Positions 48,701 to 58,115 of a stretch of 64,000 nucleotides of DNA are shown here, in pieces (the stretch's first letter is position 1; the number at the start of each line of letters is the position of its first letter). The stretch is from Theropithecus gelada (Eukaryota; Chordata; Mammalia; Primates; Cercopithecidae), in contig NC_037680.1 of NCBI RefSeq assembly GCF_003255815.1, forward strand, positions 18,194,244-18,258,243, given 5' to 3'. The position numbers and the translations under genes are program-made. The notes beneath the pieces are model-generated. The model was not told the origin of the DNA. It saw only the letters and a program-made list of their open reading frames with translations, and ran no database searches.

Positions 48701-49674
48701 AATCAATACTTATATAATACTTACTTTTATATTCAGAGAAATTGAATATTTGTCTTAAGAGCTGCAGTTTCCTACCACTGATTTGCTATTAATGACATAT
48801 TACCAAGGATATTAAACTAAGATCTCAATATTAAATGCTTTTTTCTTTAATAATAAAATGAATAAGTATAAAGTGAATATATCATTTAATGTAATGAATT
48901 TTGGAATATATTCTTTTATAAGGAATGCTTATAACAATCTACAAGCTTAGCTGTTACAGGCAAGTTCTATATAAGGTTTCTCTATAAAGGATTTATCCAT
49001 TTTTTAAATATCATACTTTTAGCAACATCAACAAAAAAATTATTAAACTGTAGTGTTCTTGAGATTATGCTATAAGTTACCAAACCATGTTACCTTATTA
49101 TAATTTTATGTCATAATTTTGGTGGTTCACAAAAGAAACACTCGTAAAAATTATCAGTAATAGATATGTAGAATTTTGGCAGCTTTTCCCAACAAACTGG
49201 TTTTCAAGGAAATCAAGAGGCATGTTGCTGCTCTACATTTACATTTAAAGGATCATTTTCACAGTAAACGTGTGTGATTTTACAATTTACATTAAATTAC
49301 TTTCATTTTTGAGGAAAAAAGGAAGATAGAAATATTACATATGGGTACTTATGAGAGGGCAAGTAAACCAGAGATAAAGTCACACTACTACAATGAGTGA
49401 AAAGAAACAGGCCTGAGTGGGCTTTTAAATTGGATATTGTGAGATAGAAAGTATTTGTGAATGTGGAGAGAAAATGAGAAAGGAATTAAAGGTGAATTGA
49501 AGACTTTGAACGTGGGCAATCGGCCAAGTGTCTCTGCTATTGGAGTAATTAGGGATACGTGATTAATAGCAAATGGAGGGAGTCAGTGAAGGATATTTGT
49601 GTTTAGTCTCCTAGCTACTGAGATACATAAGATGGATGCACCTTCAGTCAAAAGGACTGAGAGGCACAGATAGA
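45771..49674. other. Long AT-rich single-copy stretch, no gene seen
   Basis: About 3.9 kb with no convincing transposon. 46380-46425 ('caagaaacatttactgagtg') may be an ancient repeat trace. Frames up to 82 codons have no domain. 49420-49650 has a purine-rich character like other old repeats here but cannot be assigned. Confidence 0.45.
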
Positions 49675-49785
49675 TTTTCAGTTCCTGGAGGGTAGTGACC
49701 ATGTACATTTCACCATTTTTTCACTCTGAGCCTAATGCATACAGAGTATATGTAAATATTTGTGTAATGATTGAAGGAGACACAC
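49675..49785 (+). repeat. L2 LINE 3' terminus
   Basis: 'tcctggagggtagtgaccat', 'tgagcctaatgcatacagag' and 'atgtaaatatttgtgtaatg' follow the last 100 bp of the L2 consensus. Confidence 0.65.
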
Positions 49786-49954
49786 ACAGGCAGGCAAACA
49801 CACACACATTAGAGGTGACTAAGTAATGAAAGTATAACAGTGAAATAGGAAGAAGTGGATTATTAACCTGATGAACAATTCAGGTTTTTTATTAAAAGGC
49901 GACGATTTGAGAAAACTCTTCTAAGGACTAGTTTGGCCTAAGACTGATGATGTT

Positions 49955-50210
49955 TAATACAGCAGTCATTGTCCACATGTGGCTATTTAGCACATGGAAT
50001 AAAGTCAGTCAAACTGAGACATGCTGTAACTTTAAAATATATACAAAAATATGAAGTTAGTAACAAAATATGCAATATCTCATTTATGACTTATATTTAC
50101 ATTATATTAAGTATGACATTTAAAACTAATTTCACCTATTTCTTTTTGACTTTTAATGGGGCTACTAGAAAATTTAAAAATTCAAAGGTAGTTTATGCTT
50201 CTGGCGGACA
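49955..50210. repeat. hAT-type MITE (MER33-like) fragment
   Basis: 'ccacatgtggctatttagca' at one side and 'ctaatttcacctatttcttt' + 'ttgacttttaatggggctac' at the other match a widespread mammalian hAT-Charlie element. The family name is from memory and uncertain. Confidence 0.6.
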
Positions 50211-50894
50211 TAGAAAGCACAGGCTGAGAAGTGTCTTGAAGCTTCTCTTCTGATATTGAAAACTTCCATAAATACGACAGGAGTTAGAAAATGTTTTCAG
50301 ATTAATAGATTTATAATCCTACTGAGTATATTTTTTTCCTGCAAGAATGTATTTTATTTCTCATTTGTAGAAATAAAATCAAATTTATTAGTGTTAATAA
50401 CTTGATTTGTTTCCCCTATGCCATGAAAATCTAAAATACAGTGATAACAAATATTTATGATAGCTTTTCATTAAAATGATTTAACCTAGGAAAATGTTAA
50501 AAGTAATCTTAAAATAATAATAATTTGGGGTTGTTCAGTCGAGAAAAAAATATGTTTAAAACGAAGCAAATTAATTTAGAGCAACTCACTGCTAATAAAA
50601 ATCAATTGAACACTGAAAATATTTAAGATTTGTTGACAACTATCACCTCAAAGGGTCCAATGAATGAATTTAAATTATTTTCCCCAGAAGATCACCTGAG
50701 TTCTTTCAATTGATAAAATAATAAACATAAAATATTGTTTCATTACAGTGAACATTAATACTAAGCTGGGGATTAGGTAATCTAATAACTATTAATAGCT
50801 TAATTTGCTATGACTCACCATTTCATTCCACTCTATTTAAGTTTCTACACTCAAGTAACCAACCCTGAATGCTACCTCCTACCCACTGAATCAT
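50211..50894. other. AT-rich single-copy DNA up to the provirus
   Basis: About 680 bp with no repeat or gene that I can support. It ends with the pentamer atcat (50890-50894), the left copy of the provirus target duplication. Confidence 0.45.
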
Positions 50895-51342
50895 TGTGAT
50901 GGTTAATACTGAGTGTCAACTTGATTGGATTGAAGGATACAAAGTATTGATAATGAGTATGTCTGTGAGGATGTTGCCAAAAGAGATTAACATTTGAATC
51001 AGTGGGCTGGGGAAGACCCACCAACCCTTAATCTGGTGGGCACCATTTAATAAGCTACCAGCGAATGTAAAGCAGGCAGAAAAATGTGAAAAGGCAAGAC
51101 TGGCCTAGCCTTCCAGCCTACATCTTTCTCCTCTGCTGGATGCTTCCTGCCCTTGATCATCAGACTCCAAAGTTCTTCAGCTTTGAGACTTGGACTGGCT
51201 CTCCTTGCTCTTCAAGTTTTCAGACAGCCTACTGTGGGAACTTGAGATCATGCAAGTTAATACTTAACAAACTTCCATATATATGTATGTGTGCGTGTGT
51301 ATCCTATTAGTTCTGTCCCTCTAGAGAACTTTGACTAATACA
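50895..51342 (+). repeat. 5' LTR, MLT2-type (ERV-L)
   Basis: A 448-bp LTR from 'tgtgatggttaatactgagt' to 'gaactttgactaataca'. Landmarks: 'gtcaacttgattggattgaa', 'agattaacatttgaatcagt', 'ctccttgctcttcaag', 'ttctgtccctctagagaac'. The TG start and CA end are intact. LTRs carry the promoter and polyadenylation signals of the provirus. Solo and proviral MLT2-class LTRs act as alternative promoters in some mammalian genes and early embryos, but no downstream gene is visible here. Confidence 0.92.
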
Positions 51343-51347
51343 GATTT

Positions 51348-51362
51348 TGGTATTGGGAGTGG
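51348..51362 (+). other. Primer binding site, tRNA-Leu type
   Basis: Six bases after the LTR end, 'tggtattgggagtgg' resembles the complement of the 3' acceptor end of tRNA-Leu, for which the ERV-L family is named. The fit is imperfect, as expected after long decay. The position is right for a minus-strand primer site. Confidence 0.75.
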
Positions 51363-51549
51363 TTCTAGAGGAACAGAATATTAAGCATGGGGTTCTTTCA
51401 TTGGTTTGGGGGTTTCTGGAGTTGGCTGCTTAATATGATTAGACCCCAAAATGCTAAGGACTCTACTTCTAATAGTTTGGAAAACACCGATAGTCCTTGG
51501 CATGAACTGTTCAGAGTTATGCAAAATAAATGCATCTGACATTCCTGAT

Positions 51550-52900
51550 TCACCACTCTGCTTGTGAGAGGCAAGGTGTTAAGTGGCTCTATACATAATA
51601 CCTTTGATCATATGTGGAGAACCAAGGAACATAATGAAGGTGGTTGGTTGCTCCTAAATTCAGTGGACAAAGTGATGAACGAAAATGATGAACTCGAGGA
51701 TTCTGTCTCCTGTCTTCACCAGCAAATACTGAACCTCAAATCTCTAAGATTGCCTTGAGAGAGAGTCTTGTCTTCTGTAGAGAAAAAGCTGAGATTGCGG
51801 AAAGACAGACACAAACTCTTATTATGCGAGTGGCTAATCTGTAATGAAAGGTGCATGCAAAGCCTCAAGAGATGTCTACTGTTAAAGTGAGGGCATTGAT
51901 TGGAAAAGAATGGAATCCTGCAACTTGGAATAGGGACATATGGGAGGACCCTGCTGAAACTGGGGACATTGAGTGTGTAAACTCTGATGAAACTTTTTTT
52001 TTTTGCCAAAAGGAACAGTTTCCCCATCCCCAGTAGTGGCAGCATCCCTTCCCCAACCCATGCTGCCATCAGTCTTTCTACCTTAGTCTGAGGAGATAAA
52101 CCCTGTGCTTCCTGAGGAAATGTTGATGGCCTCCCCTCACACATAGTTGCCTTGCAAAATAATGTTGATTCTTTTCAGGCGCCACCCACAACACTGCTGT
52201 TTGCTTCTAGACCTATAGTTAGACTAAAGTCCTAGTGGGCCTCTAGAGGTAAGACTGAGAGTGTGACCCATGAGGAGGTATGCTGCACTTGAAAAGAATT
52301 GCTTGAGTTTTCTGGAGTATATAAACAGAAATCTGGAGAACAGGCATGGGAATGGATATTAAGGGTGTGGGATAATGAGGGAAGGAACGTAGAGTTAGAT
52401 CAGGCTGAATGTATTGATTTGGGCCTGCTAAGTAGGGACTGTGCTTTTATTGTTTCAGCTCTGGGAGTTAAAAAAGGTTCTAATAGTTTATTTGCTTGGT
52501 GAGTAGAAATATGGATTAAAAGATGGCCCACTGTGAGCAAGGCCTGATCTTCCTTGGTTTAATGTAGAGGAAGGGATCCAAAGGCTTAGGGAGAATGGGA
52601 TGGTGGAGTGGATTAGGCACTTTAGACCTACTCATCCCAGCTGGGAGGGTCCAGAAGATATACCCTTGACCAATGACTTGTGAAATAGATTTGTGAGGGC
52701 AGCACCTGCATCTTTGAAAAGCCCTGTAATTGCTCTTCTCTGTATGTCAAAGCTAACAGTGGGAACCGCAGTCACTCAACCACAAAATTTAAACACAATA
52801 GAAAAACTAGGATCCTGAGGTGGCAGGGGCCAAGTGGTGCCGCTCAACTGTGAACAGCAAGGTGGGCGTGACTACTGTAATGGATAGCAGAGACAAAGCA
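51550..52900 (+). pseudogene. ERV-L gag remnant
   Basis: Decayed gag region between the primer site and the protease. Open fragments at 51564-51758 (containing 'VMNENDELEDSVSCLHQQIL', heptad-like spacing suggesting the N-terminal coiled coil of ERV-L Gag) and 52299-52502 ('ARDC'-less capsid-type fragment including 'RVWDNEGRNVELDQAECIDL') are separated by stops and frame breaks. Gag forms the particle shell in an active element. This remnant cannot. The assignment rests on position and motif style, so boundaries are approximate. Confidence 0.65.
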
Positions 52901-53243
52901 GCAATCAGAATAGTCTTACTAGTGTAGAACTCTGGCAGTGGCTAATAAATCACAATGTTCCTAGAAGTGAAATTGATAGGAAGCCTACTGCATTCCTACT
53001 TAATTTATATAAGGATAAAACTTCTAGGTCAAATGGACAAAAGACTAATTTGAATTATAAAAACAGAATCATAGCCCCTCAATCCATTTCCAGACTTGAG
53101 CCAGTTTACAGACCCAAAACCCCTTGAATGAAGAGGAGGCCGAGTCTCCTAGAGGAAGGACCTCACTACATTACTGACAGTTTATGCAGTGAATCTTTTC
53201 CCTATCCTTCCCCAAGGAGACCTCTGGCCTTTTACCAGGGTAA

Positions 53244-53600
53244 TTGTGCAGTGGGGAAAGGGAAATAAATGATCAGACATTTCAAGAACTATTGGACATT
53301 GGCTCTGAGCTGACGTTGATTCCAGGAAACCCAAAATGTCGTTGTGGTCCTCCAGTTGAAGTAGTGGCTTATGGAGTTCAGGTAATTAATGGAGTTTTAG
53401 CTCAGGTCCCACTTACTTTAGTTTTAGTTCAGGTCCCTGGACTCATCCTGTGTTCATTTCCCCAGTGCAAGGGTGCATAATTGGCACAGACGTACTTTGC
53501 AGCTGGCAGAACCCCCACATTGTCTCTCTGACTGGTAGGGTGATGGTCTTTATGGTCAGAAACGCCAGAAGGAAGCCATTAGAGCTGTCTCTACCAAGAA
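53244..53600 (+). pseudogene. ERV-L protease remnant
   Basis: The frame opening at 53244 (no ATG, so not a true start) contains 'LLDIGSELTLIPG'. This is the retroviral aspartyl protease active-site region, with the triplet read as Asp-Ile-Gly (nucleotides 53295-53303) where the family has Asp-Thr/Ser-Gly. The frame ends at 53480 and the following sequence ('GCIIGTDVLCSW') is in a different frame, so there is also a frameshift. The loss of the active-site Thr/Ser and the break indicate an inactive remnant. The AluY insertion follows at 53615. Confidence 0.8.
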
Positions 53601-53614
53601 AAATAGTAAATAAC

Positions 53615-53935
53615 AGGGCGGGTGTAGTGGCTCATGCCTGTAATCCCAGCACTTTGGGAGGCCGAGGTGGGTGGATCACGAGGTCAGGAGATGGAGACCA
53701 TCCTGGCTAACATGGTGAAACCCCATCTAAAAAATTAACCGGGCATGGTGGCAGGCACCTGTAGTCCCAGCTACTCAGGAGGCTGAGGCAGGAGAATGAC
53801 ATGAACCCAGGAGGCAGAGCTTGCAGTGAGCCGAGATTACACCACTGCACTCCAGCCTGGGCAACAGAGTAAGACTCTGTCTCAAAAGAAAAAAAAAAAA
53901 AAAAAAAAAGAAAAAAGAAAAAAAGAAAAAGAAAA
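53615..53935 (+). mobile_element. AluY SINE inserted in ERV-L pol
   Basis: Forward Alu from 'agggcgggtgtagtggctca' to a long A/G-rich tail (53885-53935). Features include 'gaggtcaggagatggagacc' (Y-type) and a small deletion at 'ccccatctaaaaaattaacc'. Flanking 19-bp repeats aagaaaaatagtaaataac (53596-53614) and aagaaaaatactaaataac (53936-53954) differ by one base. It post-dates the provirus. Confidence 0.96.
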
Positions 53936-53954
53936 AAGAAAAATACTAAATAAC

Positions 53955-54610
53955 GATATTGCATCCCTGCAGTGGTTGCAGAGATTAGTGCCACCGTCAA
54001 GGACTTGAAAGACACAGGGATGGTGATTCCCACCACATCTTCATTCAACTCTCCCAGCTGGCCTGTGCAGAAGACAGATATATCTTGGAGAATAACAATG
54101 GATTATTGTAAGCTTAACCAAGTGGTGATTCCAATTGCAGCTGTTATACCAGATATGGTTTCATTGCTTGAGCAAAGTAACACATCTCCCTGTCCCTGGT
54201 ATGCAGCCACTGACTTGGCAAATGTCTTTTTCTCCATTCCTGTCCATAAGGCCCACCAGAAGCAATTTGCCTTCAGCTGGCAAGGCCAGCAATATACCTT
54301 CATTGTCCTACCTCAAGAGTATGTCACCTCTCCAGCTTTGTGTCATAATCTTATTCAGAGAGACCTTGACCTCTTTTTGCTTCTGGAAGATATCACACTG
54401 GTCTGTTATACTGATGGCATTATGCTGATTGGATCCAGTGAGCAAGAAGTAGTAAATACACTGGCCTTATTGGTGAGACATTTGCTTGCCAGAGGATGGG
54501 AAATAAATCCTACTAAAATTCAGGGAACTTCTACCTCAGTAGATTTTCTAGGGGTACGGTGGTGTGAGGTCTGTCGATATATTCCTTCTAAGGTGAGGAA
54601 TTCCTTCTAA
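53955..54610 (+). pseudogene. ERV-L reverse transcriptase remnant (212 codons open)
   Basis: The longest retroviral frame left (53972-54610, beginning at GTG, not a real start). RT landmarks by residue: 'MDYCKLNQ' (43-50), motif A 'YAATDLANVFFSIPV' with Asp81, motif B 'LPQEYVTSPA' (113-122, Glu where the family has Gly), motif C 'VCYTDGIMLIG' (Tyr-Thr-Asp-Gly at 146-149, so the second catalytic Asp of the YxDD box is missing), and 'DFLGVRW' (191-197). It lacks the N-terminal fingers, and the frame is terminated by a local duplication at 54582-54613. RT copies genomic RNA to DNA; this copy cannot be catalytic. Confidence 0.92.
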
Positions 54611-54613
54611 GGT
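54582..54613. repeat. Partial 19-bp tandem duplication ending the RT frame
   Basis: 'ttccttctaaggt' occurs at 54582-54594 and again at 54601-54613, a spacing of 19 bp. The second copy brings the in-frame TAA that closes the RT frame at 54610. Confidence 0.85.
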
Positions 54614-55339
54614 TCTACAGGGGCCTACAAGGGTTTGTAGGCCCCTCCTACAACCCAGAAAGAGGCACATTGCCCAGTGAGCCTATTTGGATTTTGGAGG
54701 TAACACTTTCCTCACTTGGGTATGGTACTCCATCCCATCGAGTGACCTGAAAGGTTGCCAGTTTCGAGTGGGGTCCAGAAAAGAAGGCTCTGCAATAGGT
54801 TCAGGCTGCTGTGTAAGCTGCTCTTCCACTTGGGCCATATGACCCAGCAGATACAATGGTGCTTGGGGTATCAGTGGCAGATAGGGATGCTGTTTGGAGC
54901 CTTTGGCAGACCCCCATAGGTGAATCACAGGGGTGGCCTCTAGGATTTTAGAGCAAGGTCCTGCCATCTTCTACAGATAACTGCTCTCCTTTTGAGAGAC
55001 AGCTCTCGGCCTGTTATTGGGCTTTGGTGGTAACTGAATGTTTGACTGTGGGTCATCAAGTCACCATGCGACCTGAACTGCCTATCATGAACTGGGTGCT
55101 TTCTGAACCATCTAGCCATAAAGTAGGTTGTGCACACCATCATGCCATCATCAAATGGAAGTGGTATATACGAGATCAGGCTCAAGCAGGTCCTGAAGGC
55201 ACAAGTAAGTTACACGAGGAAGCAGTTCAAATGCCCATGGTCTCCACTCCTGCCACCCTGCCTTCTCTTCCACAGCCTGCATTAATGGCTTCATAGGAAG
55301 TTCCTTATGATCAGTTAACAGAGAAAGAGAAGATCAGGG
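54611..55339 (+). pseudogene. ERV-L pol connection region, broken
   Basis: Sequence between the RT and RNase H domains. An open fragment at 55024-55296 (for example 'VTECLTVGHQVTMRPELPIM') fits the RT-RNase H tether of ERV-L pol. Several stops interrupt the 54611-55020 part. Assignment is by position in the provirus. Confidence 0.6.
54620..54645. repeat. Perfect 11-bp inverted repeat in ERV-L pol
   Basis: Arms ggggcctacaa (54620-54630) and ttgtaggcccc (54635-54645) are exact complements around a gggt loop. It lies 10 bp after the stop that ends the RT frame, next to a partial tandem duplication. Confidence 0.93.
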
Positions 55340-55770
55340 CCTGGTTCACAGATGGTTCTGCACGATACACAGGCACCACCAGAAAGTGGACAGCTACAGC
55401 ACTATAGCCCTTTTTTAGATCATCCCTGAAGGACAGTGGTGAAGGATAATCTTCCCAGTGGGCAGAACTTTGAGTAGTGCACCTGGTTGTGCACTTTGCA
55501 TGGAAGGAGAAATAGTCAGATGTGCTAGTATATACTGATTCATGGACTGTAGCCAATGATTTGGCTGGATGGTCACGGACTTGGAAAAAGCATGATTGGA
55601 AAATTGGTGACCAAGAAATTTGGGAAAGAGGTATGTGGATGGACCTCTCAGAGTGTTCAAAAACCATGAAGATATTTGTTCCATGTGAATGCTCACCAAT
55701 GGGTGACCTCAGCAGAGAAGCATTTTAATAATCAAGTGGATAGGATGATCTGTTCTGTGGACCCCACTCA
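55340..55770 (+). pseudogene. ERV-L RNase H remnant
   Basis: RNase H landmarks are present: 'WFTDGSA' at 55342-55362 (first catalytic Asp) and 'VYTDSWTVANDLAGWS' from about 55525 (third Asp region), followed by 'QWVTSAEKHFNNQVDRM' near the domain end (55697-55747), in shifting frames. Stops lie between the first two landmarks. RNase H degrades the RNA strand during reverse transcription; this copy is non-functional. Confidence 0.82.
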
Positions 55771-55789
55771 TCCTCTTTCCCCAGCCACC

Positions 55790-56607
55790 CCTGTCATCAC
55801 CCAATGGGCCTATGAACAAAGTGGCCATGGTGGCAGGGATGGAGTTTATGCATGGCCTCAGCAGCATGAACTTCACTCACCAAGGCTGACATGGCTACGG
55901 TCACAGCTGAGTACCAGTTTGCCAGCAGCAGAGACCTATACTGAGCCCTCAATATGGCACCATGCCTCGGGGTGAACAGCCAGCTATCTGGTGGCAAGCT
56001 GATTATATTGGACCTCTTCCATCATAGAAAGGGCAAAGGTTTGTCCTCACTGAAATTAACACTCACTTTGGATATGGGTTTGTCTATTGTGCATGTAATG
56101 CTTATGTCAAGACTACCATCTGTGGACTCACCAGAATACCTTATCCGCCATCATGGTATTCCACATAGCATTGCCTCTGACCAAGGCACTCACTTTACGG
56201 CTAAAAACGTGCAGCAGTGGACTCATGCTAATGGAATTCACTGGTCTTACTATGTTCCTCATCATCCTGAAGTAGCTGGATTCATAGAACAGTGAAATGG
56301 CCTTTTGAAGTCACAATTGCAATGCCAACGAGGTGACAATACTTTTCAGGGCTGGAGCAAAGTCCTCCAGAAGGCCATGTATGCTCTGAATCAGCGTGCA
56401 ATATATGGTACTGTTTTTCCCATAGCCAGGATTCGGGGGTCCAGGAATCAAGCGGTGGAAGTGGAAGTGGAACCACCCATCATCACACCTGGTGATCCAC
56501 TAGCAAAATTTTTGCTTCCTGTTCTTGAAACATTCAGAAGGAGGAATGCTGCCACCAGGAGACACAGCAGTGATTCTGTTAAACTGGGAGTTAAGATTGC
56601 CACCTAG
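55790..56607 (+). pseudogene. ERV-L integrase remnant
   Basis: The N-terminal His pair is visible in 'EQSGHGGRDG…QQHELHS' (55815-55880), but no matching Cys pair is readable. Core: the first catalytic Asp lies in 'WQADYIG' (Asp codon 56001-56003), soon followed by a stop. The second Asp lies in 'SDQGTHFTAKN' (Asp codon 56179-56181), in another frame. The Glu lies in 'AGFIEQ' (codon 56287-56289), two codons before a TGA at 56293-56295. The C-terminal part continues open to 56607. Integrase inserts viral DNA into the genome; frameshift and nonsense changes inactivate this one. Confidence 0.87.
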
Positions 56608-56945
56608 ACACTTTGGGTTCCTCCTACCTTTAAGTCAACAGACTAAGAAGGGAGTTACACTGTTGGCTGGGATGATTGACCTGGACTATCAAGATGAAAT
56701 CAATCTACTATTCCATATTAGAGGTAAGGAAGAGAATGCATGAAATACAGGAGATCTATTAAAGCGTCTCTTAGTATTACCATGCTGTGTGATGAAGGTC
56801 AATGGGAAACTACAACAGCCCAATCCAGGCAGGACTACAAGTGTCCAGACCTCTCAGGAATGAAGGTTTGGGTCACTCCACCAGGAAAAAACCATGACCT
56901 GCTGAGGGGTTTGCTGAAGGCAAAGGGAATACAGAATGGGTAGTA
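56608..56945 (+). pseudogene. ERV-L dUTPase remnant
   Basis: Downstream of integrase, 'GVTLLAGMIDLDYQDEINLL' (about 56652-56711) matches the dUTPase substrate-binding motif 3, and 'SGMKVWVTPPGK' (about 56856-56891) fits the C-terminal region. A dUTPase placed after integrase is a known ERV-L trait. dUTPase hydrolyses dUTP and limits uracil incorporation. The reading frame is broken between 56743 and the next segment, so no complete enzyme remains. Confidence 0.8.
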
Positions 56946-57322
56946 GAAGAAGGTAGTCATCAATATCAGGTATTATCATGTGACCAGTTGCAGAAAGGAG
57001 GATTGTAACTGTTACGAGTATTTCCTCTTTCTTTTGTTAAAAACATGTTAAAAACATGCATGTATACACTTGTACTAAGAAAATATCTTCATTTTCTTTT
57101 CTTTTCTTTTATTATGTGACATAGATTTATTGACTTCATATCAGCATTTAAGTATTGTTAACTTTATGTAATAGTATTTGGGCTGGGTATTGGTGTGTTT
57201 CCAGTTGTACAAAGGATACTTGTATTGTTAGGTGTAATTATGACAATTATTATTGTCTTTATTTGAAAATTATGTATGATCTCAGGAGATGGGTATGGGT
57301 TCAAGTTGACAAGAAGTGGACT
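56946..57322 (+). other. 3' untranslated part of the provirus; no env
   Basis: About 375 bp between the dUTPase remnant and the 3' LTR, including a TTTTC-rich stretch (57090-57110). The purine-rich 'aagaagtggac' just before 57323 sits where a polypurine tract is expected. No envelope-like frame is present. Confidence 0.6.
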
Positions 57323-57724
57323 TGTGATGGTTAATACTGAGTGTCAACTTGATTGGATTGAAGGATACAAAGTATGGATCCTGGATGTGTCTGTGAGGAT
57401 GTTGCCAAAAGAGATTAACATTTGAGTCATTGGACTGGGGAAGACCCACCAACCCTTAATCTGGTGGGCACCATCTAATCAGCTGCCTGTGAATGTAAAG
57501 CAGGCAGAAAAATGTGAAAAGGCAAGACTGGCCTAGCCTTCCAGCCTACATCTTTCTCCCATGCTGGATGCTTCCTGCCCTCGAGCATTGGGGTCCAAAG
57601 TTCTTCAGTTTTGAGGCTTGGATTGGCTCTCCTTGCTCCTCAAACTTGCAGGCAGCCTATTGTGGGAACTTGTGATGGTGTAAGTTAATACTTACACCTT
57701 CTCTAGAGAAGCCTGACTAATACC
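57323..57724 (+). repeat. 3' LTR, MLT2-type, internally deleted
   Basis: A 402-bp partner of the 5' LTR. The two align closely through 'aagttaatactta'. This copy then lacks about 46 bp of the region that in the 5' LTR reads 'catatatatgtatgtgtgcg' and 'ttctgtccct', rejoining at 'ctctagagaa'. By hand count there are about 35 substitutions over roughly 385 aligned bases. The terminal CA is CC here. Confidence 0.9.
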
Positions 57725-57754
57725 ATTATCTAGCAGTCTAATTGAGTAAGTTGA

Positions 57755-58115
57755 AATAGCAACCTCTTTGTACCTTTTGCATTAATCACTTCACTGACCC
57801 TCTTCATATTCTCTGCATAGAATACTCTTGCTGTCCCCAGTCTTCCTTAACTACAACTAATGCTTCAGAACTCAATAGAAGTAGCCTTATTCTACTTTCT
57901 TGTCAAATTCCCATACTCAAAACTTTATTTGTGGAATGTATTATAATTGCAATGTTTCCTGCATCTGTGTGGTATTTTTATGAATGTTCGTCTCTTCCAA
58001 TAGACTGATCCTAAGGTCAGAACTGAGGTCTTTGTGATGCTCAGTGTTGTACCCACAGCATACCACATTGGTGTCTGACACATAATGGGGACTCAGTAAA
58101 TATTTGCCAAAAAAG
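57755..58115 (+). repeat. L2 LINE 3' end
   Basis: 'gtaccttttgcattaatcac', 'ggtctttgtgatgctcagtg' and 'ggactcagtaaatatttgcc' follow the L2 3' terminal consensus in order. Diverged and non-coding. Confidence 0.7.

Larger units (their letters stand above)
50895..57724 (+). mobile_element. ERV-L endogenous retrovirus, two-LTR provirus
   Basis: A complete class III provirus layout in about 6.8 kb: 5' LTR (50895-51342), primer site, gag remnant, pol remnant (protease, reverse transcriptase, RNase H, integrase), dUTPase remnant and 3' LTR (57323-57724). No envelope region is seen, as is usual for ERV-L. Flanking pentamers atcat (50890-50894) and attat (57725-57729) are a 5-bp target duplication with one difference, which is the ERV-L size. 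An AluY lies in pol. Numerous stops and frame breaks make it incapable of producing any full protein. It is an old fixed copy. Confidence 0.93.

Noticed and set aside
51086..51310. 74-codon frame in the 5' LTR as a small protein
   Set aside because: The same LTR family has no such conserved product, and the 3' LTR copy does not preserve the frame.
53972..54610. 212-codon RT frame as a domesticated retroviral gene
   Set aside because: The catalytic box is changed, there is no ATG start, the N-terminus is cut off by an Alu, and other pol domains are broken. Nothing suggests selection to keep it.
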